Shown here: positions 38,901 through 50,694 of the stretch, one piece after another
How positions within the stretch are numbered: position 1 is the first letter of the stretch
Layout of the letters: each line of letters opens with the position of its first letter
Made by a program: the position numbers and the translations under genes
The notes under the pieces: model-generated
What the model was told of the DNA's origin: nothing
The model's database searches: none
The model's input: the letters and a program-made list of their open reading frames with translations, nothing else
Source: Piromyces finnis
Lineage: Eukaryota; Neocallimastigomycota; Neocallimastigomycetes; Neocallimastigales; Neocallimastigaceae
Direction: 5' to 3'
DNA length: 64,000 bases
NCBI GenBank assembly: GCA_002104945.1
Contig: MCFH01000001.1
Coordinates: forward strand, 1,391,001-1,455,000

Positions 38901-41616
38901 AATGTTTTGGTATTATGATTATAATATTAATTGTTATTTATTCATTTTTTTTTACTTTCACATTGATATAAAGACTTTAAATCCTTTTTACTAATTTGTT
39001 TATTATCAAAGCAATATTCACAAATAGAAAATTTTTTATCAGTATATTTTACAAATACATGATCAACAGTTAATTTTTCTTCTGGATGATAGTTATAGCT
39101 CTAATGAAAATAAACAAATATTAATGAATTTCATATTTAATATTTTAAATAATTTGAAGTTAAAATTATTAAATTTCTATTAATTCTTAAAATAATTACT
39201 GTTTGAATTGGAATAATTTCACTTTTAGTATCGTCATCACATTCTTTAACATTTCCTCTTCCAGATTTTATATTTATAGATCTTGCTGAATTTGTCGATA
39301 AAGTCCTATCTATTTTAATTGAATTTCCTGATTCATTTCTACCAAAAATAGAGAGCATATCTGACTGTGTTCTTGAATGTTTTATTATCTATAGATTTTT
39401 AAAAATTAAAATATTATAAAAAATAAACTCCACGCTAATTATAAATAATATACCTGTTTAATCGACCCTTCTCTTGCTTTGTTTTTTATTTGTTGAATAA
39501 TCTTTGAGTTTGAAACCGTTTGTTTATCAACCCCTATCCTAACTAAAAACTTTGATATTTTCTTAATTAACATAGCTGAACTAAAATAAGTTATTGACAT
39601 ATTTAATATTCTTTCTGCAGCTCTTTTCATGTTTCTATTAATTCATAAATTGAAAATATTATATTAAAATATTATTAAATAAATATATATATCTATTTAT
39701 TTATCCAATGTATTTACGTTTGCGATGATACATAAGAACCAATTACTTATATAATTTATATTTTTTTTTATAAAAATAAATATTAGAATTAAATAAAAAT
39801 AATTTTTCATAAATTTGATATATATTAGTAATTACTCGAATCATTAACCATTTCTTGATAAAAAACACTATTTTCAAATGAATTAATTATAGGTGGACTA
39901 TTTAATGTTGAATTTTTATTTTTTTTCTCTTTCTCTTTTTTCACTTCATTTGAAAAAATGTCTTCACCATAAAAAGCTTTTTCCATCAACAACATAGCTA
40001 AAAAAAGGAAGTTACTATACATTTCACCTGTACCAAGATCTATCTGATTTTTCAAAATTTTCAATAATCTATTTACTGGTATATTATTCATAAAATATTT
40101 CCAATCTATATATGAATCTGATAAAGTAACAAAATAGTCTTCATATATCTTTAATGCTTGTTGTTTTCTAGCCAATGATCCTATATATGGGTAATTCATT
40201 CTAAAATTATCTCCATCAATATAAAATAACTTAAAAGGTAAAATTAATTAATTATTAATGATTAAACATAAATTTATAATAAATATTAAAAAATTTTTTA
40301 TTCTCTTACAAAAATATATGCAAGTTTTAGATCTTTATGAATTAAAAACATTAAAAAATATACTTGAGTTAAATTATTATTCCAAATAAGATCTAAAGTG
40401 ACTTTCTTTTTAATTACATTGATATATCCTGCATGAGACGTATAAAAAGATGAATCACTAATTTGTTCATTATCATTTAATTGTTTTGCTATAACACCAT
40501 TAGCAATAGTATAAAATGGCTTAAAAAGAAGAAAATTTTTTGAGTTTTCATCATCTGAAATTTCTTTATATGTTTGCAAATAATCTTTAGCTCTTTCAAA
40601 ATTCAATGTATAATCGAAATCATTATTGTAGCTATAATTAGTTTTTGATCTAGAAAAATCAATAGATTGTATAATAAATGCTTCATTACTAGTTTTTATA
40701 CTTTGATTATCATTTGGATTGTCATTTAATTCTAATTCATTATATTTAATAAAATTAATAAATAAATTAATATTATGTTAGAATAAAAAAGTTAAATATA
40801 TATTAAATTCTCAATATATATAATATATAATGTGAATTAACCTTTATTTAGAGAATATATGCTATTAATTGATTTATTATCAACCATTGATGTTGTTTCA
40901 AAATTGTAACTTTCATTATCGTTAAATTCTTTACTTATATTATTATCCCTTTTAAAAAATGTTAAACTTCCATTACTAAAATCATGCTTAAGCATACTTT
41001 CATTTTCTGGACTATTAACATACTTAATTTCATTATTATTTCTTTCATTTTCTAGGTCTCTTGAGAAATTAAGATTCATATTAAATGATTCATTTTCAAG
41101 TTCTTTTGAAATCTTGTTTTCTTTTGTTATTTTGTTCATATCATTTTCAATTGGTAATGAATTTTTGGAGACTTCATCACTTCCTTCATTACTAAAATCA
41201 TTATTTTTATTTTCTGATTCTTCAATTTCTGATTCTTCAGATATAACATTAATTTTATGCTTAAATTTTAATTCATTTTTTATTATTTTAAAAGAATTTT
41301 CAGATATATTTATATATGAATCATCAGATGTTGCAATGTAATTTTTATTTTCATTAGCATCATCATTTTTATAATCTAAAATAGTTTCATCACCATCATT
41401 TTTTATACTATTTTCATGATAAAGAAATAATTCATCATCTAAATGTATTAATTTATCAATATCTTCAGTTTCTAATTTCCTATTTTCACATTTGTTAATA
41501 TCATTTATATTGTTAACAACTGTATCATTTTTTATATAATTTTCTTCTTCATTAATTTTTATAGCCGTTTCATTGGTATTATTTTCTAATATAATAGAGG
41601 ATTCATTATTATCCAT
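35988..41616 (-). CDS. Multidomain RhoGEF: C1 finger, coiled coil, RA-like, DH and PH domains
   Basis: Dbl-family exchange factor for Rho GTPases. Eighteen exons: 41616-40842, 40731-40310, 40229-39836, 39745-39718, 39634-39454, 39388-39200, 39100-38956, 38856-38768, 38686-38408, 38322-38127, 38051-37963, 37842-37747, 37660-37559, 37475-37392, 37289-37117, 37003-36802, 36720-36507, 36418-35988; 1,362 residues. The N-terminal ~280 residues are acidic and Asn-rich. Residues ~310-600 are helical and unassigned, perhaps RGS-like. A complete C1 zinc finger (H677 to C729) fits H-x12-C-x2-C-x16-C-x2-C-x4-H-x2-C-x7-C. A coiled coil spans 742-834 and an RA/ubiquitin-like stretch 835-905. The DH domain starts at ~935 (ANEIHETEENYFQKL) and contains PMHRITRYSILFKRL. 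The PH domain ends with the usual Trp (DKKNWLENI). A Ser-rich tail follows. The C1 finger suggests membrane or lipid recruitment. Confidence 0.87.
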
Positions 41617-42333
41617 ATTTTTAAATTTATATTATATTTTAAAAAAACTTATAAAATTATTGATATACTATATAATGAACTATTTATTTAAATATATATG
41701 ATCGTTTAATTTAATAATATTATTCATTTATCATTTTGTTCTATAATCTTTTCTTTAAATATATATAAATATACTAAAAAAAATCATAAAATAAAAGTCA
41801 TTATTTGAATTTTATTTTCTTAATTGTTTCTTTAATAAGAATAATAAAATATCTATTTATAGATTTAATTATTTCCATTAATATTTTTATCTTTCTATAT
41901 ATAATTAATAATGAATATAGTAGTTATTTCATTCGCTTATTTATATGTAATAATTAGAACTTTTTTTTTAAAAGTTTAAATATAATAATTGTTGGGACAA
42001 ATAATTTTTAAATCTGTATCCACATTTTCAGTAAAATTTTATTTCATATAAATCATAATTTCAAATGTAAGAAAATATATAAATTATATAAAATAATATA
42101 TTTATATATATTTATAATTATATATATGTATATTTAAAAAAAATAATTGTAATAAGAATTATGATTAAAATACACTTTTTATATGTATTTATATAGTTTG
42201 TATATAGTATGATTAAAATATCAATTAATTTAATAATAATATATTTTTGTGACACTCAATAATTCAACTACATCGTTACATTATTTATTATTTTAATGTA
42301 GTTAAAGTTGTATACAACATTATTTCTATTCAT

Positions 42334-42386
<53 letters not shown>

Positions 42387-42413
42387 CTGTAAATTAAATA
42401 TAATTAATATAAA
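41617..42413. promoter_or_regulatory. Divergent promoter between the RhoGEF and ROMO1 genes
   Basis: About 800 bp between divergent start codons. It contains a 43-bp T run at 42339-42381 that ends ~30 bp before the ROMO1 ATG. No other motif is recognised; regulatory role is inferred from gene orientation. Confidence 0.5.
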
Positions 42414-43060
42414 ATGGTTGAAATAGAATCCTCTAATCTTGAAAAATTTGGACGTGGAGCTCTCTCAGTAATTATCATTAATTTTTTTCTTTATATTTAT
42501 ATATATATAACTAATAATTAATATTAAATAATACTAAATAAAAATAATTTAATAAATTTCTCAATATTAATAATTAAGGGTGCTTCTGTTGGTTTATGTA
42601 TTGGTTTTATTTATGGTACTTTTAATGTATTAAGGTATAACAAAATTATATATATTAATAATTATTAAATAATAAATATATTAAGATTTATAAAATATAA
42701 TTATTATTTATAAAGAATTGGACCAGGTAAAAAAATTATATAAATATTTATAATTATCATTTTTTATTGGTAATTGATAAAAATATATATATATTTAAAG
42801 GTAATGGTAGCATTACAGGAACTATAGCAAAATCAATGGGAGCTTCAGCTGCTTCCTTTGGTTTCTTCATGGGGTAATATATATTTATATTATTCAATAA
42901 ATAATTGTATAATTTAATTAATCTATTATTAAACATAATAAAATATAGGGTTGGTTCACTAATTAAATCTGAAGGTCGTAGATTACCAACAAATAATTTA
43001 CTAATTAATAATGGCAATTTTAGAAATTTAGAAATTAATTCCAAATATCTTTCCAAATAA
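42414..43060 (+). CDS. ROMO1: ROMO1 / Mgr2-family inner-membrane protein
   Basis: Small mitochondrial inner-membrane protein; the yeast relative Mgr2 sits in the TIM23 translocase and gates lateral release of preproteins. Five exons (42414-42467, 42579-42634, 42716-42726, 42801-42873, 42949-43060) give 101 residues. The core matches ROMO1 in order: KFGRGALSGASVGLCIGF, then GTFNVLRIG, then GTIAKSMGASAASFGFFMG. Two Gly/Ala-rich hydrophobic segments (about 20-37 and 52-72) form the expected hairpin with GxxxG-type spacing. The C-terminal ~30 residues are polar and extend beyond human ROMO1 (79 residues), as in fungal Mgr2. Exon 3 is just 11 nt and encodes the conserved I-G step. Confidence 0.9.
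42716..42726 (+). other. 11-nt microexon of the ROMO1 gene
   Basis: Sits between an AG at 42714-42715 and a GTAAAA donor at 42727. It completes the Arg codon and encodes I-G-P, matching the conserved LRIG of ROMO1. Skipping would shift the frame, so it must be spliced in to make the protein. Confidence 0.75.
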
Positions 43061-44222
43061 AAAATAAAATGAAATGAAATGAAAAAAAAAAAATTGCATT
43101 ATCATATACAAAAATTAAAATAATTATAACAATATTAACAATATTGATAGAAAAGGGGGGAAATAAAAATAAATAAAAGTATAATAATATAGATAATATA
43201 TTTTATAGAAAAAACTTTTTTTTTAAGTGTAATAATAAGATCTTTAAATAATAATTATTAATGTATATATATAATAAATATGTCATTTTTTTTAGTTCTT
43301 TTATTTCATTCTTATTGTTTTATAAAGGAATAAAGCATATAAAGCTATAAAATTTCATATAAATTAATATTGGTTACACTATTTAAATAAGATATGAAAA
43401 TTTTACAAGTATCGAAACTTTAAAATTTTTAATTTTATTTTTTATAAATAAAATAAATCAATGCATTAAAAAGAAATGATTTTATTATGAATAATGAAAA
43501 TTATTATTTTTTTTATTTCAAAAAAATTCTTTAAAATATTGTATATAGATAAGCTTTTCTAATCTTTACATATTAAAATTACTATTTCACTAAATATTTT
43601 AAGTTTATATATATTTTAAAATAATCAATTTTAAATAATAATTCAAATTCAATATATTTAAAAAAATATTATATATTATATTAATTTTTATATCTATTTT
43701 GACTTTTTACATATTATTTTTTTTTTTTTTTGTTTACTTTTACTGCTGTTATTTAATAGAAAAAACTTTGATCATTTGTTTTTTGTTTTTTTTTTACTTT
43801 AAATCATAAATTTTAAATTATAATTTTTAGTATAAAAATCTTATTTTAAAGTCTTTAATTATTAACAAAAAATGTATATATTATTTAATTTAATGAAATA
43901 AAACAACTCCCTTTTATATATTTAATATATATATTATTATTTAACTACTATAACATAATTATTATTATACTTAAAATTATAACTTCATCAGTGATTATAA
44001 TTTATAATATTATTCTATTATCCTCAATTTAATATCAATATTAAATGTATATATTTAAAGCATTTTAATTAAATATAAAAAAATATATATTTAAGTTAAA
44101 GAATTATATTTTGTATTTTGCAATGCTTATATATATTCTGTTTATTTATTAACCATTAATCATTAACCATTAGTATTAAAATATATATATATATATTCAA
44201 TTTTTTTTCGATAGCAAACCTG

Positions 44223-44418
<196 letters not shown>

Positions 44419-45254
44419 TTAGTTAATTTACAATGAAAAAGATATATTTTTAATAATTTAAAAATGCTTAGTCTTTATTGAAGAAATATATATTTTCTCA
44501 ATTAATCAATTCTTAATAGTTTAAAAAAGTATAATTAAAAAATTATCTTATTTATTATTAATATGAGTTTAATTTTTTTAATAATTAAATAAACTAAAAA
44601 AAAAACATAAATATAATATTTTCGATATTAATTATTAATTATAGTTTTTATAATTGAACAGTTTTTTATATATATATATTTTTTTTTATAATAATATTAT
44701 TATAACATTTATATAACTAATAAAATAATAAAATATAAATATAACTTTATTTAATAGTAAAATTAATATTTAATTTTATAACATTTTTAAGATTATGTTT
44801 TTATCAATTCTTTTTTAATAACAAAAATTTTTTAAAAAAAGAAATATAAAGTATACTGAAATTGGTATAATAACAATAATAAATATAATAATATTATTAT
44901 TAATAATGTTTAATGTTTGTTATATAGAAATTTAGGTTTATGATTATTTTAAAATTTTTTTAAACATAATGTGCAGTTGAATTGAATAGATATAATAAAA
45001 AAAATATTAGGATTTGTTTTTTTTTTTTTCATTTCTTTTTTTTTTATTGAATTTGATAATTGTAAATTAATATATTATTATTCTCGTTGGCATTATTATA
45101 GTTATTGCATTAGAAATCTATATATTAAATAAAAAAAAATTAAATATATATTATATAATTAATATGAGTTTATTATCACTAAAAGCTACATTGTTTTATT
45201 AGTATTTATTAGATAGTTTGTTAATAGATATTCATTTTATTAATATATAAATAT

Positions 45255-45278
45255 ATTTCGATAAATTATTATCGAAAT
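45255..45278. promoter_or_regulatory. Perfect inverted repeat 143 bp upstream of the Zn2Cys6 gene
   Basis: Arms ATTTCGATAA and TTATCGAAAT flank a 4-bp centre (ATTA). The two CG-containing half sites stand out in this AT-only DNA. It could be a dimeric-factor binding site; no factor is identified. Confidence 0.4.
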
Positions 45279-45420
45279 AATTAGTAGTATATTTAAACTT
45301 GTAATAATTATAAAGAAACATCTATATTAATAAATTGAGACTTTTCATTCTTTTTTTTTTTTTTTTTTTTTTATTTTACTTTTTTAATTTAAACTTTATC
45401 AATTTTTAATTTTATAAATT

Positions 45421-48291
45421 ATGAATAATTACAATAATTTTTTTTCGTCTTCACAGTTCTTTAGCCATGATGACTTAAATTGGGCAACAACAGATCCATA
45501 TAATTTATTTGATGAAACAATGCTTGGATCAAGTATTTTTTATAATCCAATATATGGTTACGATAATCAATTATTACTTCAATCTTCATTTCCCTTTTAT
45601 GAGGATGATATAAATAAAGATGCTAATACAGCATCTACTGGAAATTACATCAAAGAAAAATCAATTCAAAAACCAGGAGCACCTATAGGTTATGTAAGTA
45701 ATAACAATTCAAATATGGAAGGATCATCAGCATCAACAATTAAATACAATCCAACCAACAATTTATATTGTCAACAACCCTCAACTTCAAAAAAAGTAAT
45801 TACTCAATCTCAGATACAATTACAACCACAACAATCACAATCACAATTTCAACAGCATCCACAACCACAATATATGCTAAGTCGCGCAAATTCTAACGAT
45901 ACTATTTTTTCATGTATTTCTCAAAGTAGTAGATATGATAGTACTGAACAATTACAACGAGGTGGTATGGTTCGTGCAGATCTATCACAATATGATTTAT
46001 TATATGATTCTGAAAGTAGTAGTAGTAAACATTATATTCCAACCGCAAATCCTAGAAATTGGTCAATTTTTGATCAACCTCGAGAAAACTTCTTTAATTC
46101 AATAGATTATGACTACAACTTAGGTGATAATTGTAATTCATTATCTTTTGGGATAGATAATTGCTGTAGTTTAAATAATACAATTAATAATTATAATATG
46201 CCATTGACTGTTGATCCATCAGCAATTATATGTAATAATAACAACATTAAATTAGATACAGAAGAAGACGACCCAATTATTAGAAGTATTCTATGTTCTG
46301 AATCGGAAGATGAAGAAGTATATGAAGGCAATAATGAAAAACAAAAACAATTACAGCAAATACAAAAAACTAGTTTGATTAAGTCAAATAAAATAGTATC
46401 AGATTCTGAAGACGATGATGATGATGATGTAGATTTTGATGAAAATTTAGAAGACGATACAATTACTTCATCATTGTATACAAAAAATCATAATAATATT
46501 TATAATAAAAATGTTTCAAATTTAGATTTAATAAACACTAATATCGCAAATAAAAAGAATGATTTAAGCATTTTTACTTATGAAGTAAATTATTCAAAAA
46601 ATAATGAAAATAAAGATAAACTATATAAAGACGATAATATTAAAAATGGTTATTATTATTATTGTTGTTATTATTATTATTATCATTTTATTATAATTAT
46701 TAAAGTTAATTATAAATAAGCTTTATTTAACATATTAAAAATTTAAATTTTAAAATTTATAAAATTTGTTATTCTTAATTTTTTAGAAATTGAAATCAAA
46801 AAAGAAATTAAAGAAGAAAATGCTACACTATCAAAAACTGATGAGAATAAAAATAAAGTTGAAAATATAGATGGTAATAATAAATCAAATAATAATATTA
46901 ATAAAAATGTAGTTAATATTAAAAATAAATATTCTATTATTATAGGACCAAAACGTGGAAGAAAAGCTTCAAAAATTAAAAATGAAACTATTTCTCAAGA
47001 TGAAAATAAAGATTTATCCTCTAATATTGGTGATCTATCTAATAATCCTCCATATACACAAACAAAAAGGAAGAGAAGACGCGGAAAAAATTCAGAAATT
47101 ACTGATACTATAATTTCAACAACTTCTTCCTCTTCTTCCTCAATGGTATATAAACTAAAAATAATAATATAATAAAAATATATGTGTGTATATATTAAAA
47201 TAAAGCTAAAAATTAATTATGTTAATATTTCTAAAGAATGAAATGTCAGGAAACACCATTTCAAAAAGGGGAAGAAAAGCAAATGTGAATAATTATGTTG
47301 ATAGTATTCCAAAAAAAACTGTAGAATATAATTATAATAAAAAGAGAATGATACATCAAAACTTACAAAATAATGAAACAAAAAGAAAAATAGGCCAACA
47401 ATATGGTATAAATTTTATAAATATATAATTATTTATATTATAAAGCTAATAGCTAAATTTAATATCTAATCTTTAAAATATTTTAAATAAAAATATTTTT
47501 TCAACTATGGCATTTAACTATAATTAAACATATAAAAATCAGTTGAAATAAATAATACCAATTATAATACAACCGCTGTCGTTCATCCAAATGAATATAA
47601 ATTCATTACTTTAGATAATCAAGGTTTATACATTAATGGAAAAATAAATGATAATTTACTACAAGATTCAAATATTTTAACAGTTGCTAACCCAAATAAC
47701 TCACTATCTCATATTGCCACTATAGATAATAATATGGTACTCCCAGTAAATACTAACAATCTAACTCCTTCAATAGGAAACAATAATTCAATAATATCTA
47801 TACAACATCAAGCTAATGTTCAGAAACCAACATCAATTGTACAAACAGTTAATAATACACCATTACCCCAAGCTAATTCAACAACAAGATCAACTTCAAA
47901 ATCAAACATTAATCATACCAAAAAAGCAATGAACGGGTCAAATACTAATAAACCAACAAAAAAACATTGTTCAAAAGCTTGCATTAATTGTAAGAGAGCC
48001 CATCTTGCATGTGATGCTTCTCGTCCATGTAAAAGATGTGTTAGTCAAGGAAGAACCGACTGTGTTAGTGTTGAACATAAAAAGAGAGGAAGACCAAAGT
48101 GTTCTCCTGATAAGAAAGCTGCTAATAATTTAGAAAAAAAGAAAACTAATGCAAAAAATACTAATGTTAATGTTAATAATAATTCTAGTAATAGCAATAA
48201 TAACAATAATTCAAATAGTGATAATAGTAACAGTACAACATATACCGAAATAAGTACAAATGTTACACTAACCTCATTCAGTAGTAATTAA
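45421..48291 (+). CDS. Zn2Cys6 transcription regulator with C-terminal cluster and AT-hook
   Basis: Fungal-type DNA-binding regulator. Four exons (45421-46648, 46787-47145, 47237-47405, 47543-48291) give 834 residues. Most of the chain is disordered: Gln-rich around residues 130-160, acidic (EDDDDDDVDFDE) around 340-350, Asn-rich elsewhere, all compatible with activation regions. The binuclear zinc cluster lies near the C-terminus (Cys 732, 735, 742, 748, 751, 759; C-x2-C-x6-C-x5-C-x2-C-x7-C). It resembles the ERT1/AcuK type (CKRAHLACDASRPCKRC). The AT-hook KKRGRPK follows at 765-771, and earlier RGRK-type patches (PKRGRKA, KRGRKA) add DNA contact. Most family members carry the cluster at the N-terminus, and no fungal-specific regulator domain is visible. 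Exon 1 donor (GTTATT) is inferred from phase; reading on would add a Tyr-rich tail and a stop. Confidence 0.85.
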
Positions 48292-48706
48292 TTAGAATAA
48301 TTAAATTTTATATGAAAATATCTTTTTGTTAAATTAATTTATATTTACATTAATAGAAAAAGGAATGGAAAAAATTTTTGGTATTTTTTTTTTTTTTTTT
48401 TTTTTTTTGGTTTTATCATTTATTTTTACTATAATAAATTAAAATAATAAATTTCATAGAATAGATTTTTTTATAGAATACAATTTAAAAAAAAAAAAAA
48501 AAAAAAAAAAAGATTAACAATAATTAATAATTAGTATATTTATAATGATTTAGAAAAAGATTCACGGTTTTTGGAGGGTCAGATCCGGATCCTGATGACC
48601 ATGATATTTTCTAAATCTGGTTATATTTATAAAACAAATCTATATAAATTTTTTATTATACAGACAGTTTTTATAAAATAAATAAATAAATAAATATAAA
48701 AAAAAA

Positions 48707-48746
<40 letters not shown>

Positions 48747-48847
48747 ATAAATGAATGAATAAATACTTTTTGTACTTAATATATTAATTTTATTTACAAC
48801 TTATATACAATTATTATTATTATTTATATTTCTATAAATTAAATAAA
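48292..48847. other. Convergent intergenic region containing a GC-rich palindrome
   Basis: Between the 3' ends of the Zn2Cys6 and SNRNP48 genes. It holds a T run (48387-48407), a poly-A run (48488-48510), the palindromic island at 48547-48617, and an (AAT)n run (48710-48740). Confidence 0.6.
48547..48617. other. Nested inverted repeat in a GC-rich island
   Basis: Outer 11-bp arms GATTTAGAAAA (48547-48557) and TTTTCTAAATC (48607-48617) enclose an inner pair GGTCA (48577-48581) and TGACC (48596-48600) around the perfect palindrome GATCCGGATC (48582-48591). The inner part is near half G+C, in contrast to its surroundings. It might be a structured RNA, a 3'-end hairpin shared by the convergent genes, or the remnant of a short inverted-repeat element. 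No known RNA family was matched. Confidence 0.55.
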
Positions 48848-50361
48848 TTAATGTTTGTTTTTTCTTATTTTTTGCTTTTTAGCTTGAAGTTCACTCTGAA
48901 CTTGTAAATATAAATTATAATCTTTAGAAAATGATTCAATAATATCCTTTTGAATCTATTAATATTAAATATTATATTTTATATATTTTTTTAAAAATTA
49001 AAAAATTAATAATTTTTATGTTTATATATTATCATAACTTCAATAATAATAGTAATAATAATAATAACCTGAGTTGCACTACGTTTTGTTATTTTAATAT
49101 TTTTAGCACGATAGGATTTCCTTCTTCTTTTATAATCTCTTTGTTCTGCATAAAGTTGTGCTTTTGATTTTTCTGATTTCTCCATCTGAGCTATATATAT
49201 ATTTATAATTATTAATATTAATGTTTTTTTAAAAAATAATAATAAATATTATAATTTAACCTTTTCTTTCTTCAACTATATCCATTATTTCTTCAAAATT
49301 TGATACGTTTTTGTTTTTATCTATAAATTCACTTTCTATTTTTCTTGAAAGTGACAAATCGTTAATATATTCATTTAATCTTTCTTGAACTGTTTGTTCT
49401 TGCACTTCATTTTTAGATTTTAATGGGTTATTTATCTATAGGTTTTTCACAGAATAGATATAATGAATATATTAATTTTATAATAATAAAAGTTATTAAT
49501 TAATATTATTAATCTTATAATATGAATATCATTATTTTTTATAATCTATTATTACTTACATTGCATATTATATGTTTGTCATTTTCATATTTTTTAATAA
49601 CATATGATGGAATAATATCACTTGATTCATATTCTTTACGAAATTCTATATTTTTATCATTTTTATCCTTATTATCATTATTATCATCATCATTTATATC
49701 TAATATTCAATTAAGAAATTAATAAAGAATTGTTTAAGATTTATTATTAATAGATTAATAATAATTATAAATAATTATTACTTCTTGTTAATAAGGAAAT
49801 AGTATTTGTGTTTGAATAAAAAAATTGGGAACTTGGTGGATTTGGAAGCTTTTAAAATGAATTATTGTTATTCAAATATTAATAAAATATTTAATTACAA
49901 ATAATAAAATTATAAAAATATTATTATTTACTATTAAAACATTTTAAATACAAAATTTTTATAACAATAATAAATATATTGCTTAATAAAGAAAAAATCA
50001 TCTTTTCTTACGCTTAATTTTGTATTAATGCCCTTGGAAATTAGTTCACATCTTCTTCTATGTTTTTCATAGTTTTTCCTTGAAACAATATGCTTTTTAT
50101 TAAATGGACAAACAATTCTATCATCAATCTTAATATAAAATATTATTAAATATCATTCATTTAATACAACTAACGTTTGCTAATAGTATTTATACACACC
50201 TTACTTTGTTTATTCAATAATAAATTTATATTTAAATCATATTTATTTAACACATTTTCAAATTCTATTTCGAGATCATGAATTTGATTATTCAATTTTG
50301 AAATTTCGTTTCTTTTATTATTATTTATATTATCTTCTGAAGAAACAAAATTACTTAACAT
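48848..50361 (-). CDS. SNRNP48: U11/U12 snRNP 48-kDa protein (U11-48K)
   Basis: Minor-spliceosome protein that recognises the 5' splice site of U12-type introns within the U11/U12 di-snRNP. Seven exons (50361-50200, 50128-50012, 49848-49782, 49699-49560, 49435-49261, 49190-49069, 48955-48848) give 296 residues (human 339). A CHHC zinc finger fits C-x5-H-x9-H-x3-C exactly (C61, H67, H77, C81; IVCPFNKKHIVSRKNYEKH). The N-terminus before it is a short coiled helix, as in the human protein. Decisive is the conserved C-terminal block QRDYKRRRKSYRAKNIKIT near residue 240, parallel to the human RDYKRRRQSYRAKNVHIT. TRM13 and GTSF1 also have CHHC fingers but lack this block. Start is the first in-frame ATG. 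Its 5' flank is largely a (TTTA)n repeat. Confidence 0.9.

Positions 50362-50694
<333 letters not shown>

Noticed and set aside
46649-46719. Tyr/Cys-rich extension of the first Zn2Cys6-gene exon
   Set aside because: It comes from an ATT repeat in the intron. Ending the exon at 46648 restores the frame into the next exon and the zinc cluster.
48547-48617. C/D-box snoRNA or tRNA in the GC-rich island
   Set aside because: A CTGATGA word is present but no proper C/D pair or guide region, and no tRNA arms fit. Only the inverted-repeat structure can be supported.
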